Origin: Spirochaetes bacterium RBG_16_67_19
GTDB taxonomy: Bacteria > Spirochaetota > Spirochaetia > SZUA-6 > DRHE01
Assembly: GCA_001829505.1 (NCBI GenBank)
Contig: MIBK01000160.1
Span: 1 to 13,306 of the forward strand
Direction: 5' to 3'
Length of the DNA stretch: 13,306 bases
The position numbers and the translations under genes are program-made. This document shows, piece after piece, positions 5,305 through 12,846 of the stretch; position 1 is the first letter of the stretch, and each line of letters opens with the position of its first letter. The notes under the pieces were generated by a model. That model ran no database searches. It worked only from the letters and a program-made list of their open reading frames with translations, and had not been told where the DNA came from.

Positions 5305-6852
5305 GTGCTCGCGGTTCTTATCAGCCAGGTTCCCCTGGGCGTGGAGGGGGTGCCCATCCGCGTGGAGGTGGACCTGCGCACCGGCCTGCCGGGAGTGGAC
5401 ATCGTCGGGCTTCCCGACAGCGCGGTCAAGGAAGCCCGGGAGAGGGTGCGGGTGGCCATCCGCAACAGCGGCTTCCGCTTCCCTCCCGACCGGATCCTGG
5501 TCAACCTTTCCCCGGCCGGCATACGCAAGGAAGGGGCCAGCTACGACCTGCCCATCGCCCTGGGCATCCTGGCCGCCTCCGAGCAGGTTCCGATCGTCTC
5601 GCCGGTGATGGTGCTGGGAGAGCTGAACCTGGCCGGCGACGTGCTGCCCGTGCAGGGGGTGCTTTCAGCCGTAGGCACGGGGCTGGAGCACGGTGTGGGG
5701 CTGTTTCTGGTGCCGCATCAGAACCTGCCGGAGGCCAGGGCCCTGGGCCGCGGTCGGGTGCTGGGAATCAGCTCCCTGAAGGAGGCGGCTCGCGCGGTTT
5801 CCGATCCGGGGTGCTGCCCGCAGGAGCGGGGGGGCGCCGCCGGGGCCGTTGAGCCGGACCCGGCTCCGGGAGCCGAAACGGTGGGGGACTACGCTGATAT
5901 CCGCGGCCACGCCGTGCTGAAGCGGGCGCTGGCCATTGCCGCGGCCGGCCGCCACCACGTCCTGCTGTTCGGCCCTCCCGGCAGCGGCAAGACCATGGCT
6001 GCCCGGCGCCTTCCCTCGATCCTGCCGCCGCTTTCCTGGGAGGAGTCGCTGGCCGTAACGCGCATCCACTCCCTGGCCGGGGTTCTGCCTTCGGCCTGCG
6101 GATTGATCCGCCGGCCGCCGCTGCGCATGCCCCACCACGGGGCCTCCAGTGAAGGGGTGGTCGGGGGCGGCAAGCCGCTCCGCCCCGGGGAGGTGTCCCT
6201 GGCCCACGAGGGGGTGCTGCTCCTGGACGAGGCCGCGGAGTTCCGGGCCAGCCTGCTGCAAAGCCTGCGCGAGCCCCTGGAGGAGGGCAGCGTGACCATC
6301 GCCCGGGCCGGCTTCACCGTGCAGTATCCGGCCTCCTTTCAGCTCATCCTGACCGCCAACCCCTGCCCCTGCGGGAACCTGGGGCGGGCCCAGGCTGTGT
6401 GCGCCTGCACCCCGGTGGAGGTGCGCACCTACTGGCGGAAGCTCGGCGGGGCGCTTATGGACCGGGTGGACATCCGCGTGCCGCTCAAACCGGTCCCGGC
6501 GGAGCAGATGGCGGACGGGGCCGGGGAGTCCAGCGCTGTGTTGGCCGGGCTGGTGGCGGAGGCGGTGGGCCGGCAGCGCCGCCGCTATAAGGGCCTGGGC
6601 TTTTCCCGCAACGGCCGCCTGCCTCCTGGCCTGGTGGAGCGCTACTGCTGCCCGGGCACTGGCGGCGCCGCTCTGCTGGCCCAGGCCATGAGCCAGCTGG
6701 ACCTGTCCTCGCGCGCCTACCACTCGATCCTGAAGGTAGCCCGCACCATCGCCGACCTGGGCGGGGCGGAGGCGATCGGCCGGGACCACCTGCTGGAGGC
6801 CATCCAACACCGGCGCTACGGGGACGCGGACATCTTCTGGAGCTACTCCTGA
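5305..6852 (+). CDS. comM: YifB/ComM family magnesium-chelatase-like AAA+ ATPase
   Basis: 515 residues, the normal size for the family. ComM is a hexameric helicase that promotes branch migration during integration of transforming DNA in naturally competent bacteria; the family is also widespread in bacteria not known to be competent. Seen in order: the N-terminal Lon-S5-like ChlI domain (VDIVGLPDSAVKEARERV, then NLSPAGIRKEGASYDLPIAL); Walker A GPPGSGKT (223-230); the MPHHGAS segment typical of the family; Walker B LLLDEAAE (D308, E309); the paired-cysteine ANPCPCGN and CACTP motifs; the MDRVDIRV arginine-finger region; and the C-terminal Mg_chelatase_C domain (SSRAYHSILKVARTIADL). The GTG start is fixed by AGGAGG at 5295-5300. 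It is the last gene before a transposon-scarred gap. Confidence 0.95.
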   Translation: MLAVLISQVPLGVEGVPIRVEVDLRTGLPGVDIVGLPDSAVKEARERVRVAIRNSGFRFPPDRILVNLSPAGIRKEGASYDLPIALGILAASEQVPIVSPVMVLGELNLAGDVLPVQGVLSAVGTGLEHGVGLFLVPHQNLPEARALGRGRVLGISSLKEAARAVSDPGCCPQERGGAAGAVEPDPAPGAETVGDYADIRGHAVLKRALAIAAAGRHHVLLFGPPGSGKTMAARRLPSILPPLSWEESLAVTRIHSLAGVLPSACGLIRRPPLRMPHHGASSEGVVGGGKPLRPGEVSLAHEGVLLLDEAAEFRASLLQSLREPLEEGSVTIARAGFTVQYPASFQLILTANPCPCGNLGRAQAVCACTPVEVRTYWRKLGGALMDRVDIRVPLKPVPAEQMADGAGESSAVLAGLVAEAVGRQRRRYKGLGFSRNGRLPPGLVERYCCPGTGGAALLAQAMSQLDLSSRAYHSILKVARTIADLGGAEAIGRDHLLEAIQHRRYGDADIFWSYS

Positions 6853-7155
6853 GAGGGTTCGCGGGTCTCTGGGCTACATATCGAATTATCTATACAGCAC
6901 AGAAACGGGCAGGGGGGTATATGGATACCAACTAGGGCGAGAAAACGCGTCTACGGCCTTCTGTGAGCGTCTTTTTTGGCTATTTTCGATTTTGGAAAGG
7001 CAATTTCGCTGATTCGATCGGCATTAGCGAAAATGGGCGCCCGTTCAGTTTGCGCCCGGTCCCGAACATGAGTGACGTTTTCCACGGTATTCGAAATTCC
7101 GACGAGTGGCACCGCCGCGCGGCGGGCCGGTTCGCTGTCCGGCAGCCTGTGCATT
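6853..7155. other. Gene-free, lower-GC intergenic stretch after comM
   Basis: I find no convincing gene here. Base composition drops clearly below that of the neighbours, with AT-rich tracts near 6875-6900 and 6970-7005. The open frames present have no family resemblance and unnatural composition. Small symmetric elements include GGTAT-atgg-ATACC at 6916-6929 and a 7-bp hairpin at 7004-7032. It adjoins a decayed transposase and is best read as residue of an inserted element. No convincing intrinsic terminator for comM is visible. Confidence 0.6.
7004..7032. repeat. Short inverted repeat (7-bp arms)
   Basis: TTTCGCT (7004-7010) and AGCGAAA (7026-7032) are perfect inverted arms around a 15-nt loop that itself contains the palindrome CGATCG. 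There is no following T-run on either strand, so it is not an obvious terminator. It may be part of the mobile-element debris. Function unknown. Confidence 0.4.
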
Positions 7156-7475
7156 TCATGGGAGCACGAAGGAGTGCCGCGATCCATAGATCGACTCCCA
7201 ATCCGCAAGTTCCCGCCAGGTCCTCCACATGCGGCCGTTGAGCTTCGGGCTGCGGGGGGGTAGGAGCAACACCCGGACGGCCCGCTTCTGGCATTCCTGT
7301 TCTAACTCCGCCATGGACTCCGAGCCCCCGTCCACTTGCACCAGTCTCCGGGCTTCTCTACTAGGGCGCCGGCCGTGGCGCTTCAGGTAGGCCAGGATCC
7401 TACCCGCCGTGCTGACTGGGGAGGGCTGACCTTGGCGCTACTGCATCACCGCCGGCTTGTTCCTTGCCCCAGCTC
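7156..7475 (-). pseudogene. Decayed IS481-family transposase remnant
   Basis: The minus strand encodes disjointed pieces of an IS481-type DDE transposase. In order: WGK (7472-7464); KNKPAVMQ in another frame; an in-frame TAG (7438-7440); then VSTAGRILAYLKRHGR, QVDGGSESMAELEQECQ, VRVLLLPPRSPKLNGR and a rest ending near LADWESIY. The family pattern of WGK, VGRILAYLKRRG, QVDGGSEFMAEFE and PPRSPKLNG is plain. At least one frameshift (around 7457-7465), one stop, an internal deletion of perhaps 80 residues between the RILAYLKR and QVDGG segments (which removes the first catalytic Asp), and loss of the catalytic Glu region after PKLNG show it is dead. No intact terminal inverted repeats were found. 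The extent is approximate. Confidence 0.8.
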
Positions 7476-7566
7476 GGTAAGTCCTGCCTGGGCCCTTTGT
7501 TTTTTGCAATTTTGGCATAGAGCAGGGTGTCATAAGTAGCCAGAATATCGCCCATGGTCATGAGGT

Positions 7567-7602
7567 TATGGATTAATATGTATACAAAAACTTACATCCA
7601 TA
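7567..7602. repeat. Imperfect inverted repeat, 10-bp arms
   Basis: TATGGATTAA (7567-7576) pairs with TTACATCCATA (7592-7602) with a single bulged C; the loop is the AT-rich TATGTATACAAAAAC. It lies between the transposase remnant and the htrA promoter. It could be an end of the old element or a hairpin in a read-through transcript; the sequence does not decide. Confidence 0.4.
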
Positions 7603-7673
7603 GCGAGAACCCACGACGAGTGGCCCAAGCGGTCGGGAATGCCGTGTTTCTGATAATGCGCCCTCGCGGACTG

Positions 7674-7702
7674 TTGGAATCCAGGCCCAAATTCTGTATA
7701 TT
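7674..7702 (+). promoter_or_regulatory. Promoter of the htrA-uvrB unit
   Basis: A -35 box TTGGAA (7674-7679), a 17-nt spacer and a -10 box TATATT (7697-7702, 5 of 6 consensus) predict a start at about 7709. That is exactly the GTG proposed as the htrA start codon, and no Shine-Dalgarno precedes it. Confidence 0.62.
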
Positions 7703-7708
7703 TTCTCC

Positions 7709-8890
7709 GTGAAATTGTATAGTCGTGGGCAGATGGCCATTGCCGCTGCAGCCGCGGTGGCGCTGGTTTTAGCTCTGGCCGGAGCAGCGGGGTTTTTGAA
7801 ACTGCCGCAGGCGGACCAGTTCCACCAGGCCGGCGAGGTTCCGACGCCGCCGCCCGCGCCGATACTGGTGCAGTACAGCGGCCCGGTGTCCCCGGATGAG
7901 GCCAACAACATCGACCTGTACCAGCGCCTGAATCCGGCGGTGGTCAACATCACCTCGGTAAGCTTCGAGTACAACTGGTTCCTGGAGCCGGTGCCGCAGC
8001 AGGGCACGGGCTCCGGCTCGATCATCGACGCCAAGGGTCACGTGCTCACCAACTACCACGTGGTCAAGGACGCCTCGGAGCTGTCCGTGACCCTGGCCGA
8101 CGGCGTGGACTACAAGGGCAAGGTCGTCGGAGTGGATCCGGAAAACGACCTGGCGGTGATCCAGTTCGATCCCAAGGGCACGCGCCTGTCCGTCATCCCC
8201 TTCGGCAGCTCCTCGGGCCTGCGCGTCGGGCAGAAGGTGCTGGCCATCGGCAATCCCTTCGGACTGGACCGCACCCTGACCACCGGCATCATCTCCGGGC
8301 TGGGCCGGCCGGTGAAGACCGAGTCGGGGATCGTGATCCGGGAGATGATCCAGACGGACGCCTCGATCAATCCCGGCAACTCCGGAGGCCCCCTGCTGAA
8401 CTCCAAGGGCGAGATGATCGGGGTGAACACCATGATCTATTCCCCTTCCGGCGGCTCGGTGGGCATCGGCTTCGCCGTGCCGATAGAGACCGCCCGGCGG
8501 GTGGTTCCCGATCTGCTGCGCTTCGGCAAGGTGCAGCGCGGCTGGATCGACATCAAGCCCGTGCAGCTGTTTCCGCGCCTGGTGAGCTACGCCAACCTTC
8601 CGGTGTCCGAAGGGGTGCTGGTCTCGGAGGTCACTCCCGGCTCTTCGGCCGAGAAGGCCGGCCTGAAGGGCGGCAGCGATCCGGTGCGCTACGGGCGTTC
8701 CCTGTTCTACCTGGGCGGGGACATCATCGTCGAGGTGGACAGGATGCCCATCAGCTCGCTGTACGACCTGCTGGGCGCCCTGGAGGACAACAAGCCCGGC
8801 GAGACGGTGGAGGTCAAAATCCTCCGCAACCGCAGGGCCCAAACCCTGGCCATCAAGCTCTCCGAGCGGCCCCAGAACCTGCAGTGGTGA
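7709..8890 (+). CDS. HtrA/DegP-type periplasmic serine protease with one PDZ domain
   Basis: 393 residues. Residues 9-30 form an uncleaved-looking signal anchor followed by a Pro-rich linker, so the protease should sit in the periplasm, tethered to the inner membrane (DegS-like layout). The trypsin-like domain spans about 75-270 with the full triad: H117 in TNYHVVKD, D147 in PENDLAVI, S225 in [11 protein letters not shown] single PDZ domain (about 285-385) contains [17 protein letters not shown] and a long insert around 320-335 before GGDIIVEVD. Such proteases degrade or sense misfolded envelope proteins. The start is GTG 7709, coinciding with the predicted transcription start; ATG 7733 is the alternative and would shorten the N-terminus by 8 residues without losing the anchor. 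The gene overlaps uvrB. Confidence 0.94.
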   Translation: MKLYSRGQMAIAAAAAVALVLALAGAAGFLKLPQADQFHQAGEVPTPPPAPILVQYSGPVSPDEANNIDLYQRLNPAVVNITSVSFEYNWFLEPVPQQGTGSGSIIDAKGHVLTNYHVVKDASELSVTLADGVDYKGKVVGVDPENDLAVIQFDPKGTRLSVIPFGSSSGLRVGQKVLAIGNPFGLDRTLTTGIISGLGRPVKTESGIVIREMIQTDASINPGNSGGPLLNSKGEMIGVNTMIYSPSGGSVGIGFAVPIETARRVVPDLLRFGKVQRGWIDIKPVQLFPRLVSYANLPVSEGVLVSEVTPGSSAEKAGLKGGSDPVRYGRSLFYLGGDIIVEVDRMPISSLYDLLGALEDNKPGETVEVKILRNRRAQTLAIKLSERPQNLQW

Positions 8891-10923
8891 AGCAGTTCAA
8901 GGTCGTGGCGGGCTTCCAGCCGGCAGGCGACCAGGCCCAGGCCATCGAGGCCCTGACCCGGGGCCTGCGGTCCGGGTACAAGTCCCAGACCCTGAAAGGG
9001 GTCACCGGCTCCGGCAAGACCTTCACCATGGCCAAGATCATCGAGCAGGCCCAGCTGCCCACCCTGGTCATTTCCCACAACAAGACCCTGGCCGCTCAGC
9101 TCTACCGCGAGTTCAAGGATTTCTTCCCCGAAAACGCGGTGGAGTATTTCGTCTCCTACTACGACTACTACCAGCCCGAGGCCTACGTTCCGGGCAAGGA
9201 CCTGTACATCGAAAAGGACTCCTCGATCAACCAGGAGATCGACCGCCTGCGCCTGGCGGCCACCGCCTCGCTGCTGGAGCGGCGCGACGTGATCGTGGTG
9301 GCCACCGTGTCCTGCATCTACGGCATCGGCAACCCCCGCGACTACCGGGAAATGCGTCTGGAGCTCACCGTCGGGCAGCGCCTGGACCCGGAGGATGCCC
9401 GGCGGCGGCTGGTGCGCCTGCTGTACGAGCGCAATGACGCCGTGCTGGAACGGGCCCATTTCCGCGTGCGCGGCGACGTGCTGGAGATCTACCCCTCCTA
9501 CACCACGGACGCGGTGCGGGTGGAGTTCTTCGGGGACCAGATCGAGCGCATCCGCAAGATCCATCCCCTCACCGGCGAAACGCTGGGTGAAGTGGACTTT
9601 TTCTTGATCTATCCGGCCAAGCACTTCGTCACCCCCGAGGAGCGCCTGCCCGATGCCCTGGAGCGCATTCGCGCGGAGTTGGCCCTGCGGCACAAAGAGC
9701 TCCTCGACAACGGCAAGCTGGTGGAGGCCGAACGCCTGAAATCGCGCACCGAGTACGACCTGGAGATGCTCCAGGAAATGGGCTACTGCCCGGGAATCGA
9801 GAACTATTCCCGCCACCTCTCGGGACGGGAGGAAGGGGAGAGGCCCGCGGTGCTGCTGGACTTCTTCCCGGAGCGCTTCCTGATGTTCATCGACGAGTCC
9901 CATGTCACCGTGCCCCAGGTCCGCGGCATGTACGAGGGGGACCGGGCCCGCAAGCTAAACCTGGTGCGCTACGGCTTTCGCCTGCCCTCGGCGCTGGACA
10001 ACCGCCCCCTGTACTTCGCCGAGTTCGAGCGGCTCATCCACCAGGTGGTCTTCGTATCCGCCACGCCCAGCCAGGAGGAGCAGGAGAAAAGCGAGCAGCT
10101 GGTGGAGCAGATCATCCGGCCCACCGGCTTGCTGGACCCCGAGCTGGAGGTCCGGCCCACCGAGGGGCAGATCGAGGACCTGTACGCCGAAATCCGCAAG
10201 CGCATCCAGGCGGGGGAGCGCACCCTGGTCACCACCCTGACCAAGCGCATGGCCGAGGACCTGAGCGAGTACCTCTCCGAGCTGGGCCTGAAGGTGCGCT
10301 ACCTGCACTCCGAAGTGGAGACTATCGAGCGGGTGGAGATCCTGCGCGACCTGCGCCTGGGGACCTTCGACGTGCTGGTCGGCATCAATCTGTTGAGGGA
10401 AGGCCTGGACCTGCCGGAGGTGTCCCTGATCGGCATCCTGGACGCGGACAAGATCGGCTTCCTGCGCTCGGCCACCTCCCTGATCCAGACCATCGGGCGG
10501 GCGGCCCGGCACCTGAACGGCAGGGTCATCATGTACGCGGACCGGGTGTCCGACGCCATGAAAGCGGCCATCGACGAGACCGAGCGCCGCCGCCGCATCC
10601 AGGCGGAGTACAACCGCGTTCACGGCATCACCCCGATTTCGATTTCCAAGTCGATCCAGGACCTGCTGGTGCGGCACAAAGAGGAGAAGCAGGGGCTGGC
10701 CCGCTTCGACCTGGAGCTGATCGAGCAGCAGTACAACGTGGTGGTGCCCCAGCAGCGCCAGGCCCTGATCAAGCGCCTCGAGGAGGAGATGCTGGAGCTG
10801 GCCAAGGACCTGGAGTTCGAGCGGGCCGCCGTGCTGCGCGACGAGATCCAGCGCCTGAAGGAAATGAAGGCTGCGAAGACACCCGGCTCCAGGGCCCCTC
10901 AGCGCGCCTCGAAGAGGACGTAG
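8884..10923 (+). CDS. uvrB: Excinuclease ABC subunit B
   Basis: 679 residues, typical for UvrB, the damage-verification subunit of nucleotide excision repair that works with UvrA and UvrC. Seen in order: Walker A GVTGSGKT (39-46); the [14 protein letters not shown] motif; the beta-hairpin region [33 protein letters not shown]; the Walker B-type FIDESH (D337); the VSATPS motif; the helicase motifs around [14 protein letters not shown] and QTIGRAARH; and a C-terminal UVR domain (about 626-662, [24 protein letters not shown]). All key regions look intact. The start is GTG 8884 or the adjacent GTG 8887, the latter giving a GTGA overlap with the htrA stop. There is no Shine-Dalgarno, so it probably depends on coupling to htrA. 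Its last 25 bp overlap the end of the convergent caspase gene. Confidence 0.97.
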   Translation: MVKQFKVVAGFQPAGDQAQAIEALTRGLRSGYKSQTLKGVTGSGKTFTMAKIIEQAQLPTLVISHNKTLAAQLYREFKDFFPENAVEYFVSYYDYYQPEAYVPGKDLYIEKDSSINQEIDRLRLAATASLLERRDVIVVATVSCIYGIGNPRDYREMRLELTVGQRLDPEDARRRLVRLLYERNDAVLERAHFRVRGDVLEIYPSYTTDAVRVEFFGDQIERIRKIHPLTGETLGEVDFFLIYPAKHFVTPEERLPDALERIRAELALRHKELLDNGKLVEAERLKSRTEYDLEMLQEMGYCPGIENYSRHLSGREEGERPAVLLDFFPERFLMFIDESHVTVPQVRGMYEGDRARKLNLVRYGFRLPSALDNRPLYFAEFERLIHQVVFVSATPSQEEQEKSEQLVEQIIRPTGLLDPELEVRPTEGQIEDLYAEIRKRIQAGERTLVTTLTKRMAEDLSEYLSELGLKVRYLHSEVETIERVEILRDLRLGTFDVLVGINLLREGLDLPEVSLIGILDADKIGFLRSATSLIQTIGRAARHLNGRVIMYADRVSDAMKAAIDETERRRRIQAEYNRVHGITPISISKSIQDLLVRHKEEKQGLARFDLELIEQQYNVVVPQQRQALIKRLEEEMLELAKDLEFERAAVLRDEIQRLKEMKAAKTPGSRAPQRASKRT

Positions 10924-11807
10924 TCTACCGGCCCTCCAGAAACGTGGGGGGCATGAGCGTAATACAACCCTCGTGGCAGGCTCCAGTTCCGGTACAGTTT
11001 TTCCTGGACAAAGCCATAGGCCTCTGAAACCGTAATCCAGCCGTCACCGTTGTGGTCTCCTTTGCTCGCGGCTTCCAGCAGGTAATAGGTGAAAATCCCG
11101 TGACCGTAGTCGGAGCTTTCCCACGATAGCTCCCTCTCCCCGGCCGCGCTGAGCACCAGCGCTTCCCAGGGCGGGATGTCAGCAGAGCTTCCGTCGAAAT
11201 TGGCATAGAGGCTGATTGCCCGGGCCGCCAGCGCAAAGATGTCCTCGGAGCCCTCCGCCAGCGCTGCGGGCTCGCCATCGGCCTCCAGCGCGTTTCCTAT
11301 AAGGCCCCCGGAGTTGCAGGCGTCGATGATGATCACCTTCTTGCGCGCCGCGATGGGGACCAGGGCCGCCGCGAGTTGGTCGTCGCTGAAGGTCAGCGCC
11401 AGGTTGTCGGGATCCGAATCGTACAGGTAGATATACTCGTTGTAGACGTCGCTGCCGGGATTCTCCGCTCCCGTAGAAGCCTGTCCGCCATGGCCGGAAA
11501 AGTAGAAGACGAACAGGTCCTGCTCCCGAGCCTGGCCGGCAATCGCTGGAATGTCGGTATTCTCAAGTTGGTTCTTATTGGCGTCGGAATCCAGCTGCAG
11601 GATCGCCTGATAGCCTTGCTCCGTCAGAAGCGCCGCCATGGCGATGGCATCATCGTCCGTGTAATTGAGGTCGTTGACTCCAACCTGGTAGTTGGCCACC
11701 CCGTACACGATGGCGTACTTTTCGTACGGCACGTCCAGAATGCATCCGCTCAGGCCGGCCAGGAGCAGGCCAACCGCGGCGGCGGCCGGCCGCGCAAAGA
11801 CGCTCAT
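10899..11807 (-). CDS. Caspase-family (peptidase C14) lipoprotein with EF-hand-like loop
   Basis: 302 residues from the ATG at 11807, chosen because GGAGG lies 4 nt upstream and the ATG overlaps the preceding stop (ATGA). Residues 1-22 are a lipoprotein signal with lipobox LSGC (C22), so the protein should be membrane-anchored outside the cytoplasm. The caspase p20-like domain follows: [11 protein letters not shown], the D-D-D-A repeat-start motif, catalytic H106 in FYFSGHGGQ, and catalytic C164 in IIDACNSGG. Near the C-terminus, residues 251-262 ([12 protein letters not shown]) fit the 12-residue EF-hand loop at every ligand position. EF-like motifs near the end are known in several bacterial caspase homologues, and metacaspases are often calcium-activated, so calcium control is a reasonable inference. 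The substrate is unknown. It is the second gene of a two-gene unit. Confidence 0.88.
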   Translation of the reverse strand: MSVFARPAAAAVGLLLAGLSGCILDVPYEKYAIVYGVANYQVGVNDLNYTDDDAIAMAALLTEQGYQAILQLDSDANKNQLENTDIPAIAGQAREQDLFVFYFSGHGGQASTGAENPGSDVYNEYIYLYDSDPDNLALTFSDDQLAAALVPIAARKKVIIIDACNSGGLIGNALEADGEPAALAEGSEDIFALAARAISLYANFDGSSADIPPWEALVLSAAGERELSWESSDYGHGIFTYYLLEAASKGDHNGDGWITVSEAYGFVQEKLYRNWSLPRGLYYAHAPHVSGGPVDYVLFEAR

Positions 11808-12400
11808 GCTCCCTCCAGCTTCCATTTCGGGTACCACCTCCAGCGCACGCCCAGGCCAATGGAGGCCGACAGCTCCATGTCCCTGCGGAAGTCCAGGCGG
11901 CAGGGCAGCCCGAGGCCGAAGGTATGCCTGGGCGGACCCTCGCTCGGAAGCTCCAGGTACGGCTCGGCGGTCAGGGAGGGGTAGAAGAAAAGCAGCTCGG
12001 TCCGGTTATAGACGTCGAAGTTGGCCGAGCCGCCCACTGCAATGCCTCCTCTCGGCCTGTCCGGCGCCAGCCGCGAACGGAGAAGCAGGCAGGTGCCGGC
12101 CTCCAGCCCGTTGTACCCCCGGTACAGGAAGCCCGCCGCCGTGTTGGAGTCATCGACCAAGTGATAGCCCAGGGAAAAGCCCAGGCCGAGAAAGGCGGCC
12201 AGCGGGGCTTCTACCAGCAGGCGGGTCGAGAGCCACGACTGGGCCTTCGCGGGCCAGTAGGGACTTTTTGCCGCACCGGCCCCCGCAGACACCCCGACTG
12301 CCAGCGCGGGTCCGCGGACCCAATCCGCGCGCGCCGAAGCGGGGCTCAGCACCCCTATGGCCGCGAGGAACAGCATGGCCGGCCAGGCGCTGCCTCTCAT
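11804..12400 (-). CDS. Secreted outer-membrane beta-barrel-like protein, family not recognised
   Basis: 198 residues. A Sec signal peptide covers about 1-25 (hydrophobic AMLFLAAIGVLS, cleavage after ARA). The mature part alternates polar and hydrophobic residues in short Gly-rich strands (LAVGVSAGAG, FLGLGFSLGYHL, GGIAVGGSANFDVY, HTFGLGLPC, LSASIGLGVRWRWYP), typical of small 8-strand outer-membrane barrels. It contains two mature-region cysteines. There is no named family I can assign. Translation should begin at ATG 12400, since a promoter sits immediately upstream and there is no Shine-Dalgarno. Its stop overlaps the caspase ATG (ATGA), so the two proteins are made together; the barrel may partner with, or be a substrate of, the caspase lipoprotein. 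That link is inferred from coupling only. Confidence 0.72.
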   Translation of the reverse strand: MRGSAWPAMLFLAAIGVLSPASARADWVRGPALAVGVSAGAGAAKSPYWPAKAQSWLSTRLLVEAPLAAFLGLGFSLGYHLVDDSNTAAGFLYRGYNGLEAGTCLLLRSRLAPDRPRGGIAVGGSANFDVYNRTELLFFYPSLTAEPYLELPSEGPPRHTFGLGLPCRLDFRRDMELSASIGLGVRWRWYPKWKLEGA

Positions 12401-12401
12401 A

Positions 12402-12430
12402 TTGCCTAAATGTAGGCCATTTGCTATTAC
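12402..12430 (+). promoter_or_regulatory. Promoter of the SH3 lipoprotein gene
   Basis: TTGCCT (12402-12407), a 17-nt spacer and TATTAC (12425-12430), the latter preceded by TGC to form an extended -10, predict a start near 12437. That leaves an 11-nt leader with AGGA at its head before ATG 12448. It interleaves almost completely with the oppositely directed promoter of the barrel gene. Confidence 0.5.
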
Positions 12431-12437
12431 TTTCCAA
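12409..12437 (-). promoter_or_regulatory. Promoter of the barrel-caspase unit
   Basis: On the minus strand there is TTGGAA (12437-12432), a 17-nt spacer and TACATT (12414-12409). Only 8 nt separate the -10 box from the ATG at 12400, which predicts a leader of about 2 nt. Confidence 0.58.
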
Positions 12438-12447
12438 GGACTATCCG

Positions 12448-12831
12448 ATGGCTAAAAGCCTCCTCTTCCTGGGCTGCCTGCTATTGCTGCTGACGGCGCT
12501 CGGCTCCTGCGCGCGCCGGCAGGTGGCCGAGCGCATCGAGCTGCCCCCCACGCCGGTGCTTTCGGTCCGTTCGACCTGGGCGGTGGTCACCTCGCCGTTC
12601 CTGCGCGTTCGCGACGAGCCGCTGGCCAAGGCGGCCGTGCTGGCCCACATCCGCCGCGGGGCGGTGCTGGAGGTGCTGTCGCACACGGACCGCAAGGAGG
12701 AGCTGGAGCAGATCAGCTCCTACTGGTACCAGGTGAGCTACGAGGGCCTGCGGGGCTGGGTTTTCGGAGCCTTCCTGGAGATTGTGGATTCCAAGGCCCG
12801 GGCCGAGAGCCTGGCCGCCGAGCTGGACTGA
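12448..12831 (+). CDS. SH3-domain lipoprotein
   Basis: 127 residues. A lipoprotein signal (MAKSLLFLGC, then LTALGSC, lipid-bearing C21) is followed by a short linker and one bacterial SH3 domain at about 42-112 (TSPFLRVRDEPLAKAAVLAHI, then WYQVSYEGLRGWVFGAFLEI). Bacterial SH3 domains commonly bind peptidoglycan or other envelope ligands; the ligand here is unknown. AAGGA lies 7 nt before the ATG. A DUF445 membrane-protein gene follows after 15 nt, suggesting one transcript and a shared envelope role. Confidence 0.87.
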   Translation: MAKSLLFLGCLLLLLTALGSCARRQVAERIELPPTPVLSVRSTWAVVTSPFLRVRDEPLAKAAVLAHIRRGAVLEVLSHTDRKEELEQISSYWYQVSYEGLRGWVFGAFLEIVDSKARAESLAAELD

Positions 12832-12846
12832 AGCGCGCCGGGCCGC

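Noticed and set aside
6853..6876. Possible intrinsic terminator after comM (CCTGAGA / TCTCTGG)
   Set aside because: The stem is short with a mismatch and no T-run follows.
6951..7241. Small open frames on both strands in the gap after comM
   Set aside because: No ribosome binding sites or family resemblance, mutually overlapping on both strands, and located in transposon debris.
7501..7560. GTGTCATAAGTAGCCAG segment as an insertion-sequence terminal repeat
   Set aside because: I could not find a matching inverted copy on the other side of the transposase remnant, so the end cannot be supported.
8707..9903. 398-codon minus-strand open frame across htrA/uvrB
   Set aside because: Fully opposite well-conserved coding sequence, with biased composition and no recognisable domain.
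11692..12447. Plus-strand open frame leading into the SH3 lipoprotein gene
   Set aside because: The stretch before ATG 12448 lies opposite two real minus-strand genes and reads as Arg/Pro/Ala-rich noise; the lipoprotein signal begins exactly at 12448.
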